A stretch of 64,000 nt of DNA. It comes from Marinobacter sp. S6332 (GTDB lineage Bacteria > Pseudomonadota > Gammaproteobacteria > Pseudomonadales > Oleiphilaceae). The stretch lies in contig NZ_JALKAP010000008.1 of NCBI RefSeq assembly GCF_023016045.1, positions 62,001 through 126,000 of the forward strand. The letters are read 5' to 3'. Numbering within the stretch: position 1 is the first letter of the stretch; each line of letters starts with the position of its first letter. Positions 8,622-17,811 of this stretch are shown here, one piece after another. Under the pieces are notes generated by a model that was not told the DNA's origin, did not search any database, and saw only the letters and a list, made by a program, of their open reading frames with translations. A program made the translations under genes and the position numbers.

Positions 8622-10652
8622 GTGAAGCAACTCATTTATCCCGCAGTAGCACTGATGAACCGGTTGCCGATGCTGTATAAGTTCAGTCTCATCAGCATCT
8701 TGTTCCTCTTGCCGATTGGTGGCTTATCCTGGCTTGTGATGACCGAGTTAAATCGCTCGGTTGCGACCATGACTCGTGGCGTAGAAGGGTTAGAGCAGTT
8801 GCGCCACATCGACCGCCTTGTTGATGCTTCCATGGACTACCGCGATTACCGTGCGCCGGCAGTAGCCAAAAATGACGACGCCATTAAGAAACTGTCCGAC
8901 GAAGCCGCAAGCGAGATAAGCTCTACTCTGGAAGCGCTAACGGCCCAGCCCCGCTCGTTCGATACATCTGGAGCCTGGGCTGATCAAGTCGAAGGTCTCA
9001 AGGCTCAGTGGCAAGCCCTTCGTGCCGATGATAATTACCAGACCAACTTTGACCCTCAATTCAAATACTTTCATGAGTTTGTGCAGAAAGCACTCGCGTT
9101 GCTGCCAGCTACTATTGAGACATCAGGGTTGGGGCAGGGTGCTTCAAGAGAAAATTTACTTATCTTGGGGCTTATCCGGGAAACCTTGCCTGAGGCCCGC
9201 AGCGTAATTGGGCAGGCTCATTCGTACAGTTTGTTTGCTCTGGTTGATGGCCAGGTAGGCTTTGCCCTTAGCGAAAACTTTAACGAAATCTATGACGCTT
9301 TAACCAACCGAAGTTCGCTCCTTTCTCCTGCGCTGACACTGACTGCCGATGCTTCTCCTGCTCTGGCATCTCAGGCTGACCGAGCGCTTCAACAGGTCGA
9401 TGAGAGCCTTCTGAATGTGCGTGAACTGCTTGATGTAAATATTATTACTCCGATGCGGCTAGAGATGACTTGGCAGGAGTTCGAATCCCGCGTTTCTGCA
9501 GAGTTGGCGAGTTACGGTGAGCTGAAAGGTGCAGCATTTGATGTAATAGATGCGAATTTGAGCGCCAAATTGGAGCAGGAAGTAAGTCAGCGCCGCATCA
9601 TTGTGGTGGCGTTGGTTGTGGTGTTGTTGTTTGTCGTTTATCTCTATATTGGCTTCTTTATGTCTGTGCGCACAGCGATCAATCGCTTTAGTGAAGCGGC
9701 TCGCAAGGTGGCTGCAGGCGATATGACGACTCGTATTTCCCTCGATAACCGTGATGAGCTGGGCGAGCTTACCGGCGAGTTCAATAACATGACTGATCGC
9801 ATTGCCGAGCTTATAAGGTCGGTCGGCCAGACAACATCGGAAGTTGACCAGCAAGCCGCTCGCGTTAATGAAACAGCGTCTGCCAATAGCGAAGCGGTAG
9901 CTCACCAAATGGCCGAAAGCGGCCAAATCAATGAAGCCATGAGCCAGATGGTAGAAGCGGTGAGTGAAGTAACTGAAAGCGCCCACCGGGTTGCAGACAG
10001 TGCGACCGCAGCAGAACAAGACACAGAAACCGGCCGCGGCGTTGTCTCTGATACCGTGGAAACCATCAATCGCCTTGCGACCGAGATTTCGGGCGCTGTG
10101 GATGTAATTAACCGGGTGAGTGAAGACAGCAACAATATCAGTCAGGTTTTGGTAGAAATCAAAGCTATTGCCGAACAGACCAACCTCTTAGCGCTTAACG
10201 CCGCCATTGAGGCAGCCAGAGCTGGTGAGCAGGGGCGTGGGTTTGCGGTGGTGGCTGATGAAGTGCGTTCCTTGTCGCAACGCACTCACAAGTCTACTGA
10301 AGAAATCGAGGGCATGATTACGCGTCTTCAGAGCGGCGTGAAAGATGCCGTGGCAGCCATGACCAATAGCCATGATGTTACTCAGGCAACGGTTCAGAAA
10401 TCGGGAGAGGTGACAGAAGCGTTGACTCGGATTGCGCAAGGCATCTCGGTGATTGTGGATATGAGCCACCAGATTGCTCAGGCTGCTGAGGAGCAGTCGG
10501 CGGTTTCCAAGGATGTGAATGCTAGCGTTGCGCATATTGGCGAGTTGGGCGCTTCCACCGCTACTAATGCGGAAGAAACTCTGGCTTCGTCTAGGGAAAT
10601 GTCAGATTTGACGGCTTCTTTGCAGAGGCTTGTTGAGGCATTTAAGGTTTAA
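8622..10652 (+). CDS. Methyl-accepting chemotaxis protein
   Basis: A 676-residue chemoreceptor. The first membrane helix (about residues 15-38, [14 protein letters not shown]) is followed by a roughly 285-residue periplasmic helical sensor region with no small-molecule motif I recognise. The second helix (about 326-350) leads to a HAMP domain ([14 protein letters not shown]) and a full cytoplasmic signalling hairpin whose tip contains [20 protein letters not shown]. There is no C-terminal NWETF-like CheR tether. I chose GTG 8622 (MKQLIYP) because AGAGAGG lies 7-14 bp upstream; the longer frame from TTG 8598 would swallow this site. It is a single-gene unit ending near a large hairpin (10661-10771). 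Confidence 0.93.
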   Translation: MKQLIYPAVALMNRLPMLYKFSLISILFLLPIGGLSWLVMTELNRSVATMTRGVEGLEQLRHIDRLVDASMDYRDYRAPAVAKNDDAIKKLSDEAASEISSTLEALTAQPRSFDTSGAWADQVEGLKAQWQALRADDNYQTNFDPQFKYFHEFVQKALALLPATIETSGLGQGASRENLLILGLIRETLPEARSVIGQAHSYSLFALVDGQVGFALSENFNEIYDALTNRSSLLSPALTLTADASPALASQADRALQQVDESLLNVRELLDVNIITPMRLEMTWQEFESRVSAELASYGELKGAAFDVIDANLSAKLEQEVSQRRIIVVALVVVLLFVVYLYIGFFMSVRTAINRFSEAARKVAAGDMTTRISLDNRDELGELTGEFNNMTDRIAELIRSVGQTTSEVDQQAARVNETASANSEAVAHQMAESGQINEAMSQMVEAVSEVTESAHRVADSATAAEQDTETGRGVVSDTVETINRLATEISGAVDVINRVSEDSNNISQVLVEIKAIAEQTNLLALNAAIEAARAGEQGRGFAVVADEVRSLSQRTHKSTEEIEGMITRLQSGVKDAVAAMTNSHDVTQATVQKSGEVTEALTRIAQGISVIVDMSHQIAQAAEEQSAVSKDVNASVAHIGELGASTATNAEETLASSREMSDLTASLQRLVEAFKV

Positions 10653-10660
10653 GTTAAGAC

Positions 10661-10771
10661 GGTCAGGTAGCGGTATTAACTTCAGAAACACGCTGTGAAT
10701 ACGTCCTTGTATGCTTGGCTCCGCCATCCATGGCTACGCACAGTTTCTGAAGTTAATACCGCTACCTGACC
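10661..10771. repeat. Long hairpin element A (29 bp perfect stem, 53 nt structured cap)
   Basis: The arms 10661-10689 and 10743-10771 are perfect inverted repeats of 29 bp. The 53 nt cap (10690-10742) contains two small hairpins: ATAC/GTAT closing the loop GTCCTT (10699-10712) and GCCA/TGGC closing TCCA (10723-10734). The cap matches the cap of element B at 45 of 53 positions by eye, but the arms are unrelated beyond the loop-proximal GAAAC. It lies between the chemoreceptor and pduO-type genes, which converge, so it could also act as a bidirectional terminator, although no clean T-run follows. Confidence 0.85.
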
Positions 10772-10815
10772 TGATTTTGGTGCAGGCCGTCACGCACTTC
10801 TAGTCGTAGTGAGTG

Positions 10816-11373
10816 TTACATCCCCGACTTCTTTTGATCCCACAAAATCTCTTCAGCGCCTTCTCTGCGCGCTAACACCCTTGAAGCTACAAACAACAAG
10901 TCTGATAAACGGTTCAAGTACTGGCGTCCCAGCGGGTTGATGGAGTCCTCATGGCTGAGGGCTACCACCACACGCTCTGCTCGTCGGCAAACGGCGCGGG
11001 CTAAGTGGCACTGGGCTGCTGCAGGGCTTCCGCCGGGTAGGATGAAGTTCTTCAGAGGTGGGAGAGGCTCGTTCATTTCATCCAGCAGGTTTTCCAGCCA
11101 GCTAATATGGTCTTCAGTGATCGCCTTGCTTCCCGGAATCGCAAATTCACCGCCCAGATCAAACAGGTGATGCTGAATGCGACGCATGGATTCCAGCATC
11201 TCGTCGTCGCTGTCCAAGGTTTCAATCAGCAGGCCGATATGGCAGTTCAGTTCATCGGCCATGCCCATGGCTTCAACACGCTGAGCATTTTTGGCAATAC
11301 GGTTGCCATCGGCCAGGCCGGTGGTACCGTCGTCACCTGTGCGGGTGTATATCTTGGAAAGGCGATTGCCCAT
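10816..11373 (-). CDS. Cob(I)yrinic acid a,c-diamide adenosyltransferase, PduO type
   Basis: This enzyme transfers the adenosyl group of ATP to cob(I)alamin, forming adenosylcobalamin. The 185-residue protein has the PduO/MMAB signatures: N-terminal KIYTRTGDDGTTGLADG for ATP binding, the VEAMGMADELNCHIGL helix and the C-terminal RRAERVVVAL and YLNRLSDLLFVASR segments. It is unrelated to CobA/BtuR-type enzymes. It is the last gene of the leftward pepA-holC-valS-panE-like series, 38 bp after the panE-like stop. No cobalamin synthesis genes are nearby, so it probably serves salvage. Confidence 0.93.
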   Translation of the reverse strand: MGNRLSKIYTRTGDDGTTGLADGNRIAKNAQRVEAMGMADELNCHIGLLIETLDSDDEMLESMRRIQHHLFDLGGEFAIPGSKAITEDHISWLENLLDEMNEPLPPLKNFILPGGSPAAAQCHLARAVCRRAERVVVALSHEDSINPLGRQYLNRLSDLLFVASRVLARREGAEEILWDQKKSGM

Positions 11374-11411
11374 GATGAGTGCTCCTGTTTAAAACCCATT
11401 TATTTAAAGCG

Positions 11412-12431
11412 TTAGAGACCTTTTACTCGCTCGGTCAGCATTTGGTTTACCGGCGTAGCAATACCATGGCGCTTTCCGCACTGCACAAGATAGCCGTTGA
11501 TAAAATTAATCTCGGTTTTACGCCTAGCTATAACGTCTGCGCGCATGGACGAAGTGTTGCCGGCGGTATTTCTCGCCACTTTCTCAATACGCTCCCGAAG
11601 GACCAACGGCGCTACAGCCTCCGAGGTTTCGGCCTGCAGCAGAAGAGATATCTCTGAACAAAGCCCGTCAATATTCTGTTGATAGAGTGGCAAGGCCAGA
11701 ATATCGCCATTAGGGCAGTCGAGCAGGGCGGTAAAAGGATTTATCCCGGCATTAACCACCAGCTTTTGCCAAAGCCGCTGCAGAATCTTGTTCTCAGCAT
11801 GAATTCGCAGACCGGTTTCAGTCAACTGTTGAACGACACCTGTTACATGTTCAGCCGCAGAAGCAGTAAGTGCACCTACCCAGGTGTCACCAGCCCCGGC
11901 ATGAACCAGCACATCCTGCGATGGCCGATTCGCCCCTTCGGTAGTGCTGGCAGCCAAAATCGGCCGTTGCGGCCAGCGCTCAGCAACTGCTTGCTGGCTG
12001 CCTAAGCCGTTTTGAAACAAAACAACGGGGGTGTCGTCCGGAGTATGAGGTAACCAGTCATTAAGGCCCGTAAGCGTATCGCCAGCCTTGGTGGTTACGA
12101 GCAGAAGCTTTACATTCTCAGCTGACCTAAGCCAAGGCAAATCAACATGGATGCAGGCTTCACCCGAGTCCGGCGAAGCCTTCAGGAAGTCCCTCCCGAA
12201 ACCTTGCGGAGCCATGGATGGCGGAGCAGAGTGTACAAGGATGTATTCACAGCGTGTTTCGGGAGGGACTTCCTGAAGGCTGAAGCTTCTCCGAAGTTCA
12301 CCACCAGAGCACCGAGGCAAAAAGCCACATTGGCCAGACGGCAAAAGGGCGGCCCAAAGCCGCCCCAAAGAACCCGCTCCAAGAATGGCAATCACCCCGC
12401 CACCCCCGGAACGCTCATCCGCAGACACCAT
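11412..12431 (-). CDS. 2-dehydropantoate 2-reductase-like protein with in-frame hairpin insertion
   Basis: A 339-residue ketopantoate reductase (PanE/ApbA) homologue, expected to reduce 2-dehydropantoate to pantoate with NADPH in coenzyme A synthesis. The N-terminal dinucleotide motif ILGAGSLGRLWAALL, the TTKAGDT strand, LFQNGLGSQ, the catalytic-lysine helix LWQKLVVNAGINPFTAL and the C-terminal TEINFINGYLV support this. It starts 2 bp after the valS stop. Residues 51-85 correspond exactly to hairpin element B: 105 nt, or 35 codons, read through without a stop. They fall between the second Rossmann strand and the conserved PWL...LLLVTTKAGD region, where the family has no such insert as far as I know. 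Whether the enzyme remains active is unclear, and panE paralogues are common, so I leave the symbol blank. Confidence 0.85.
   Translation of the reverse strand: MVSADERSGGGGVIAILGAGSLGRLWAALLPSGQCGFLPRCSGGELRRSFSLQEVPPETRCEYILVHSAPPSMAPQGFGRDFLKASPDSGEACIHVDLPWLRSAENVKLLLVTTKAGDTLTGLNDWLPHTPDDTPVVLFQNGLGSQQAVAERWPQRPILAASTTEGANRPSQDVLVHAGAGDTWVGALTASAAEHVTGVVQQLTETGLRIHAENKILQRLWQKLVVNAGINPFTALLDCPNGDILALPLYQQNIDGLCSEISLLLQAETSEAVAPLVLRERIEKVARNTAGNTSSMRADVIARRKTEINFINGYLVQCGKRHGIATPVNQMLTERVKGL
12177..12281. repeat. Long hairpin element B, inside the panE-like coding sequence
   Basis: The arms 12177-12202 and 12256-12281 form a perfect 26 bp stem around a 53 nt cap (12203-12255). Read on the minus strand, the cap is nearly that of element A, including the TAC/GTA mini-hairpin around ATCCTT and the GCCA/TGGC mini-hairpin around TCCA. 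Total length is 105 nt, a multiple of three. The minus strand is open in the gene's frame and encodes residues 51-85 of the reductase-like protein. A weaker outer extension (12171-12177 with 12286-12292) exists beyond a bulge. Confidence 0.88.
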
Positions 12432-12433
12432 GC

Positions 12434-15286
12434 CTACATGGCCTCAATATCTGCGCGCTGCTGCTGCAACCGGCCCATATTACCCTGAGCCTCAGCCAGC
12501 TTCTCCTGCTCCTTGGCCACAACTTCCGCAGGTGCCTTAGCAGTAAACTTCTCATTGTTCAGCTTACCCTCAAGACGCCCGATCTCTTTCTGCAAACGCT
12601 CAAGCTCCTTATCCAGCCGCTTCAGCTCCGCATCCTTATCAATCAGCCCAGCCATAGGCACCAACACTTCCATATCGCCAACCAGCTGAGTGGCACACAT
12701 GGGCGCATTGTCACCCTCAAACCACTCAAGGCTCTCCAGTTTGGCCAGAGAACTCAGGAATTGACGATTTTCATTCATTCGGCGCTGACCTTCCGCACTG
12801 TTGCCACGGAACAGAACCGGAATCTTCTTCGCCGGGGAAATATTCATCTCGCCGCGAATGTTACGCACGGCCACAATCACACCCTTAAGCCATTCAATAT
12901 CTTCGACGGCTTTAGCATCGTGCTTGCTGGTATCCACCTGCGGGAAAGGCTGCAACATGATGCTGTCGCCGGATTTGCCAGCCAGCGGTGCAATGCGCTG
13001 CCAAATTTCTTCCGTGATAAACGGCATGATCGGGTGCGCCAGGCGCAGAACGGTTTCCAGCACGCGCACCAAAGTGCGGCGGGTGCCGCGCTTCGCTTCA
13101 ACACTACCGCTGTCGTCGCTCAGGCAAGGCTTGGAAAGCTCCAGATACCAGTCGCAGTATTCATTCCAGATAAACTCATACAGAGCGTGAGAGGCCAGAT
13201 CGAAACGGTACTGATCTAAATGGCGGGTTACATCCTGCTCGCACTGCTGCAGGGCGCTGATAATCCAGCGATCGGCCAAAGACAGCTCTACCGGCTCGCC
13301 ATTCACGCCGCAGTCTTCGCCTTCCACGTTCATCAGCACGTAACGGGCAGCGTTCCACAGCTTGTTGCAGAAGTTGCGGTAGCCCTCCAGGCGCTTCATA
13401 TCCCAGTTGATGTCGCGACCAGTCGTTGCCATGGCTGCCAGAGTGAAGCGCAGGGCATCGGTGCCGTGGGCAGAAATACCTTCCGGGAACTCCTTTTCAG
13501 TCTGCTTGGCAATTTTCTTCGCCAGCTTGGGCTGCATCATGTTGCCGGTGCGCTTTTCCAGCAGCGGGGCAAGATCGATGCCGTCAATCATATCCAGAGG
13601 GTCAATCACGTTACCCTTGGATTTGGACATCTTGTCGCCGTGCTCGTCGCGGATCAGGCCCGTGACGTAAACGGTTTTGAAGGGAACCTGCGGGGTGCCG
13701 TCTTCATTTTTCATGAAGTGCATGGTCATCATGATCATCCGGGCAACCCAGAAGAAAATGATGTCAAAACCGGTCACCAGAACATCCGTCGGGTGGAAGG
13801 TTTTAAGGCGCTCGGTGATTTCTGGCCAGCCCAGTGTGCCGAATGTCCAAAGGGCAGAGCTAAACCAGGTGTCCAGCACATCGTCGTCCTGCTTTAGGCC
13901 GAAGTCGGCGGCCAGATTATGCTTCTGGCGGACTTCCTCCTCACTGCGACCCACATAAATATTGCCTTCGGCGTCGTACCAGGCAGGAATGCGGTGGCCC
14001 CACCAAAGCTGGCGGGAAATACACCAGTCCTGAATGTCACGCATCCAGGAGAAGTACATGTTCTCGTACTGCTTGGGCACAAATTGAATGCGACCGTCTT
14101 CGACCGCCTCAATGGCAGGCTCGGCTAGTTTCTTCGCATCGGCAAACCACTGGTCGGTCAGCATCGGCTCGATGATCAGGCCAGAGCGGTCACCACGGGG
14201 TACGCTCAGTACGTGATCTTCCACTTGCTGAACCAGATCGGCAGATTCCATATCGGCCACTATCTGTTTGCGGGCGTCCTCCCGGCTCAGACCCGCGTAA
14301 GCTGCGGGTAGGCTGGCATCCAGTTCGGTGTTTTCTGTACCGTCGCTGTTGAACACTTCGGCCTGCTCACGGATATCTGCATCCTGAGTCAGCACGTTCA
14401 TCATTGGCAGATTGTTACGTTTGCCTACGGCGTAATCGTTAAAGTCGTGTGCTGGCGTAATCTTCACGCAGCCGGAACCTTTCTCAGGGTCGGCGTGGTG
14501 GTCGGCAATCACCGGTATGCGACGGTTTACCAGCGGCAGCATCACGAACTTGCCAATCAGGTGCTGGTAACGCTCGTCATCTGGGTGAACGGCTACGGCG
14601 GTATCGCCCAACATGGTTTCAGGGCGGGTAGTGGCCACAACCAGATAGTCTTTACCATCCTGAGTGGTGGCGCCATCGGCCAGTGGATAGCGCAGGTGCC
14701 AGAAAAAGCCTTTTTCTTCCTTGTTCTCAACTTCCAGGTCTGAAATGGCGGTGTGCAGCTTCGGATCCCAGTTCACCAGACGCTTGCCTCGGTATACCAG
14801 GCCGTCTTCGTACAGGCGCACAAACACTTCCTGTACAGCTTTGTAAAAGCCGTCGTCCATGGTGAAGCGTTCGGTGTCCCAATCAACGGAGTTGCCTAAC
14901 CGGCGCATCTGGCCGGTGATGGTGCCACCCGATTCTTCCTTCCATTCCCAGATACGCTTGATGAACTCGTCGCGACCCAAGTCGTGCCGGGTTTTGCCTT
15001 CTTCGGCCGCCAGCTTGCGCTCAACCACCATTTGAGTAGCGATACCTGCGTGGTCGCTGCCCACTTGCCATAGGGTGTTATGGCCCTGCATGCGCTTGTA
15101 GCGGGTGAGGGTGTCCATGATGGTGTGCTGAAAGGCATGGCCCATGTGCAGGCTGCCGGTCACATTGGGTGGCGGAATGGCGATGCTGTAGGACTCGCCC
15201 TCTCCGCTGGGGCGGAAGTAGCCTTTGGATTCCCAGTTTTGGTACCACTGGCGCTCAATGTTTTCTGGCTGGTAGGTTTTTTCCAT
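12434..15286 (-). CDS. valS: Valyl-tRNA synthetase
   Basis: A class I synthetase of 950 residues that charges tRNA-Val, with editing of misactivated threonine. The HIGH-type motif appears as [14 protein letters not shown] (about residue 38), the editing CP1 domain holds [17 protein letters not shown], and the KMSKS loop is KMSKSKGNV (about residue 558). The C-terminal 65 residues are a charged coiled coil ([17 protein letters not shown]), typical of bacterial ValRS. It lies downstream of pepA-holC, but a 267 bp gap carrying hairpin element C separates it from holC, so it may have its own promoter. Confidence 0.97.
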   Translation of the reverse strand: MEKTYQPENIERQWYQNWESKGYFRPSGEGESYSIAIPPPNVTGSLHMGHAFQHTIMDTLTRYKRMQGHNTLWQVGSDHAGIATQMVVERKLAAEEGKTRHDLGRDEFIKRIWEWKEESGGTITGQMRRLGNSVDWDTERFTMDDGFYKAVQEVFVRLYEDGLVYRGKRLVNWDPKLHTAISDLEVENKEEKGFFWHLRYPLADGATTQDGKDYLVVATTRPETMLGDTAVAVHPDDERYQHLIGKFVMLPLVNRRIPVIADHHADPEKGSGCVKITPAHDFNDYAVGKRNNLPMMNVLTQDADIREQAEVFNSDGTENTELDASLPAAYAGLSREDARKQIVADMESADLVQQVEDHVLSVPRGDRSGLIIEPMLTDQWFADAKKLAEPAIEAVEDGRIQFVPKQYENMYFSWMRDIQDWCISRQLWWGHRIPAWYDAEGNIYVGRSEEEVRQKHNLAADFGLKQDDDVLDTWFSSALWTFGTLGWPEITERLKTFHPTDVLVTGFDIIFFWVARMIMMTMHFMKNEDGTPQVPFKTVYVTGLIRDEHGDKMSKSKGNVIDPLDMIDGIDLAPLLEKRTGNMMQPKLAKKIAKQTEKEFPEGISAHGTDALRFTLAAMATTGRDINWDMKRLEGYRNFCNKLWNAARYVLMNVEGEDCGVNGEPVELSLADRWIISALQQCEQDVTRHLDQYRFDLASHALYEFIWNEYCDWYLELSKPCLSDDSGSVEAKRGTRRTLVRVLETVLRLAHPIMPFITEEIWQRIAPLAGKSGDSIMLQPFPQVDTSKHDAKAVEDIEWLKGVIVAVRNIRGEMNISPAKKIPVLFRGNSAEGQRRMNENRQFLSSLAKLESLEWFEGDNAPMCATQLVGDMEVLVPMAGLIDKDAELKRLDKELERLQKEIGRLEGKLNNEKFTAKAPAEVVAKEQEKLAEAQGNMGRLQQQRADIEAM

Positions 15287-15416
15287 GGGTTTTTCTGGCG
15301 ACCGTTTGATTGATTCACAAGGGGAAATTGAAACGCTGGATTATACATGGTCGCCTTCTGTCGGGCGAACCTTGGGTCGTTGCTTTCTACTCAGGACTGG
15401 ACGTTGGGAGTACTGC

Positions 15417-15520
15417 GAGCACGGCAGGGCTGTACCAAAACACGCTACAAGCACATCCCTGTGCGCTTGTTTCGGGCCGTCCTTGGCCCTCTACAGTTTT
15501 GGCACAGCCCTGCCGTGCTC
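15417..15520. repeat. Long hairpin element C between holC and valS
   Basis: The arms 15417-15441 and 15496-15520 form a 25 bp stem with a single A-C mismatch (15434 with 15503). The 54 nt cap (15442-15495) has the same architecture as elements A and B but a different sequence subtype: GCAC/GTGC closing ATCCCT (15451-15464) and GGGCC/GGCCC closing GTCCTT (15474-15489). It fills most of the 267 bp gap between the holC stop and the valS start, inside a leftward operon. No other gene is seen in that gap. Confidence 0.85.
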
Positions 15521-15553
15521 ACATTCAGGCATTGTGCTATTCGCTTAATAGGT

Positions 15554-16069
15554 TCAGCGGTTTCTCTGATCGTGAACTCTGGGCTCAATCCCCAGAGCCC
15601 TAAGCTGCCTGAAGTGCGATCGAGCCTGATTGAGAACCGCGGGATTGTTATGGGCCACCAAGGCGAGGCGTTTGAATTTGTCCGCGTTCGCAGGAAGCGT
15701 CTCGGAGAGAATGATCACTGTATCCCAGTCCTCCGCTACCGGCGGGCACAGCAGTATGCCGACAGGTTCGGTGCAGGGTGTGCCGGTATCGAGAATGACA
15801 CTGTGCGGGATAAACGCGTCCGGGCTAAAGTTCCAGATTAGTTCGTCCAGTTCTTCAGCTTGTTGCTGGGTGTCGCACACGATGCAAACCCGGTCACCCT
15901 GCTGCCAGGCCTTGTTTACAAGCTTTGTAGCATGCAAGTGGCGGGCGGCAGGGGTGTCTTGCAGAAGAATGTGAAACCAGTAACGCTGGTTTTTATCTTC
16001 CTGCGCGGACGCGGACTGGGAGTTACCGGCAGCCGGGCTGCCGGGTCTTTGTGTCTCATTGCTTTCCAT
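15554..16069 (-). CDS. holC: DNA polymerase III chi subunit
   Basis: HolC (chi) links the clamp loader to single-strand binding protein at the replication fork. The 171-residue protein matches the family after a polar N-terminal extension of about 28 residues (rich in Gln, Ser and Ala). Conserved elements are FHILLQDTPAARHLHATKLVNKAWQ, the WNFSPDAFIPHSV motif and the central WDTVIILSE segment. Usual length is about 140-150. Its ATG overlaps the pepA stop by one base (TAATG), giving the pepA-holC-valS order seen across gammaproteobacteria. Confidence 0.92.
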   Translation of the reverse strand: MESNETQRPGSPAAGNSQSASAQEDKNQRYWFHILLQDTPAARHLHATKLVNKAWQQGDRVCIVCDTQQQAEELDELIWNFSPDAFIPHSVILDTGTPCTEPVGILLCPPVAEDWDTVIILSETLPANADKFKRLALVAHNNPAVLNQARSHFRQLRALGIEPRVHDQRNR

Positions 16070-17562
16070 TACTTACCAGCACGGGACATCAGGTAATCCA
16101 CCAGCAGGGGAACCGGGCGGCCAGAAGAGCCTTTGGCTTTACCTGAGTGCCAAGCAGTGCCAGCGATGTCCAGATGCGCCCAGCGGTAATCTTTAGTGAA
16201 ACGTGCCAAGAAGCAGGCCGCGGTAATGGTACCCGCGGTGCGGCCACCGATGTTGGCCATATCTGCAAAGTTGCTGTCCAACAGGCTCTGGTACTCATCC
16301 CAAATAGGCAGGCGCCAGGCTTTGTCGCTAGCGCGCTCGCTTGCAGCCAGCAGTTCGTTGGCCAGATCGTCGTTGTTTGCCATCAGGCCTGTTGTCTCGT
16401 GGCCAAGTGCAATGATGCAGGCACCGGTAAGTGTTGCCAGATCAATGACCACTTCCGGATCGAACTTCTTCACGTAGGTGAGGGCATCGCACAATACCAG
16501 ACGGCCTTCGGCGTCTGTGTTGAGGATCTCTACCGTTTGGCCGGACATGGTGGTTACGATATCGCCGGGGCGGGTGGCATTCCCGTCTGGCATGTTTTCA
16601 GCAGCAGCGATAACCGCAACCACGTTGATTTTGGGTTGGGTTTCCGCAAGAACTTGCATGGCGCCGAATACAGCGGCAGAGCCGCCCATATCGTATTTCA
16701 TTTCATCCATGCCAGCGCCCGGCTTGAGGCTGATGCCGCCAGTATCGAAGGTAATGCCTTTGCCTACCAGAACATGAGGCTTGTCTTTAGCATTGCCGCC
16801 GCGGTATTCCATGATGATCAGGCGGGGTGGCTGAGCACTGCCCTGGCCAACGGCCAAAAGGGAGTTCATGCCGAGTTCTTTCATCTGCTTTTCATCAAGC
16901 ACTTCGGTCTTGATGCAATCGTGCTCGGTGGCCAGTTTGTTGGCTCGCTCTGCCAGCCATGAAGGGTGGCAGATATTCGGTGGCATATTGCCCAGATCAC
17001 GGGCCAGATTCATGCCGCGACCGGTTGCCAAGCCCAGATTAAAGGCTTCTTTTCGAGTTTTGCCCGCCTCTGACGCATTTACCAAAACCTTGTTGAGTTT
17101 GCGGTCGGTCGGCTTTTCGCTTTTAAATTCGCTGAATATGTAGAGCTGGTCTTCAAGAGTACGGCCAATCAAGCTGAGTTTCGCCTGTTCAGAGCTAACG
17201 CTATCGTCTCCGGTGACATTGGTATCGGTTAGGGCAATCAGCACGCTTTTTGAAGGGCCGCCTTTAAGGGCACCCATCATTGCAATCAATGCCTTGCGGA
17301 AGTATGCGCTGTTGCGCTCGGCATCTTTTCCAGTGCCAACTACAAGCAATCTATTCCATGGCTGGTCGACGAGTGGAACCTGATTTGTCTCAGCATTCTT
17401 GCCATTGATATCACCGGCTTTCTGGAGTTTGCTGATCAGCCCGCCTAATGCGCTGTCGGCCTCGGTGGTCGAGGCTGGCCAGTCGCCTTGTTCCGGAAGG
17501 GCGACAACTAAGCAGTCGGCTTTGGTGCTCGCAATGGCATTATTATTAAGGCTGAAGTTCAT
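16069..17562 (-). CDS. pepA: Leucyl aminopeptidase (cytosol aminopeptidase PepA)
   Basis: A two-zinc M17 aminopeptidase that removes N-terminal residues from peptides; in E. coli it also binds DNA in Xer recombination and carAB control. The protein is 497 residues from ATG 17562, chosen because AGGAG lies just upstream; the frame extends further to 17631 without such a site. The catalytic domain shows VGKGITFDTGGISLKP, the metal ligands in MKYDMGG and the signature NTDAEGRL. The C-terminus ends at residues typical of PepA. It is the first gene of the leftward series and diverges from lptF. Confidence 0.96.
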   Translation of the reverse strand: MNFSLNNNAIASTKADCLVVALPEQGDWPASTTEADSALGGLISKLQKAGDINGKNAETNQVPLVDQPWNRLLVVGTGKDAERNSAYFRKALIAMMGALKGGPSKSVLIALTDTNVTGDDSVSSEQAKLSLIGRTLEDQLYIFSEFKSEKPTDRKLNKVLVNASEAGKTRKEAFNLGLATGRGMNLARDLGNMPPNICHPSWLAERANKLATEHDCIKTEVLDEKQMKELGMNSLLAVGQGSAQPPRLIIMEYRGGNAKDKPHVLVGKGITFDTGGISLKPGAGMDEMKYDMGGSAAVFGAMQVLAETQPKINVVAVIAAAENMPDGNATRPGDIVTTMSGQTVEILNTDAEGRLVLCDALTYVKKFDPEVVIDLATLTGACIIALGHETTGLMANNDDLANELLAASERASDKAWRLPIWDEYQSLLDSNFADMANIGGRTAGTITAACFLARFTKDYRWAHLDIAGTAWHSGKAKGSSGRPVPLLVDYLMSRAGK

Positions 17563-17811
17563 GGAAACTCCTATAGTTGTCCGGGAAAGGCCGCAAATGT
17601 ATGCGGCAGAATTGATTCGATTCTGTTCCACTAAGCATTGGGGTTTGCAGGTGGATTATCAAGTTGAGTTAGCAGGTTGATTCGGTTTATTGGGGCATAA
17701 TCTGTAGTTACCTTAACGCTGCTACACTGTCATTCGGCCCTAAGGTTACATAGAATACGCGCAGTTTTCCTATTCCTCCATGTTCCGGTTTACACGGGCA
17801 GAGAAACCGTT

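Noticed and set aside
13220-13897. A 225-codon plus-strand frame opposite valS
   Set aside because: Composition follows valS codon structure in reverse, with no domain and no ribosome site.
15347-15841. A 164-codon plus-strand frame over the holC-valS gap and the end of holC
   Set aside because: It covers both arms and the cap of hairpin element C and then runs antisense to holC; there is no conserved domain.
16147-16962. A 271-codon open frame on the plus strand inside pepA
   Set aside because: It is antisense to a complete, strongly conserved pepA, has no recognisable domain and is the kind of mirror frame common opposite well-conserved genes.
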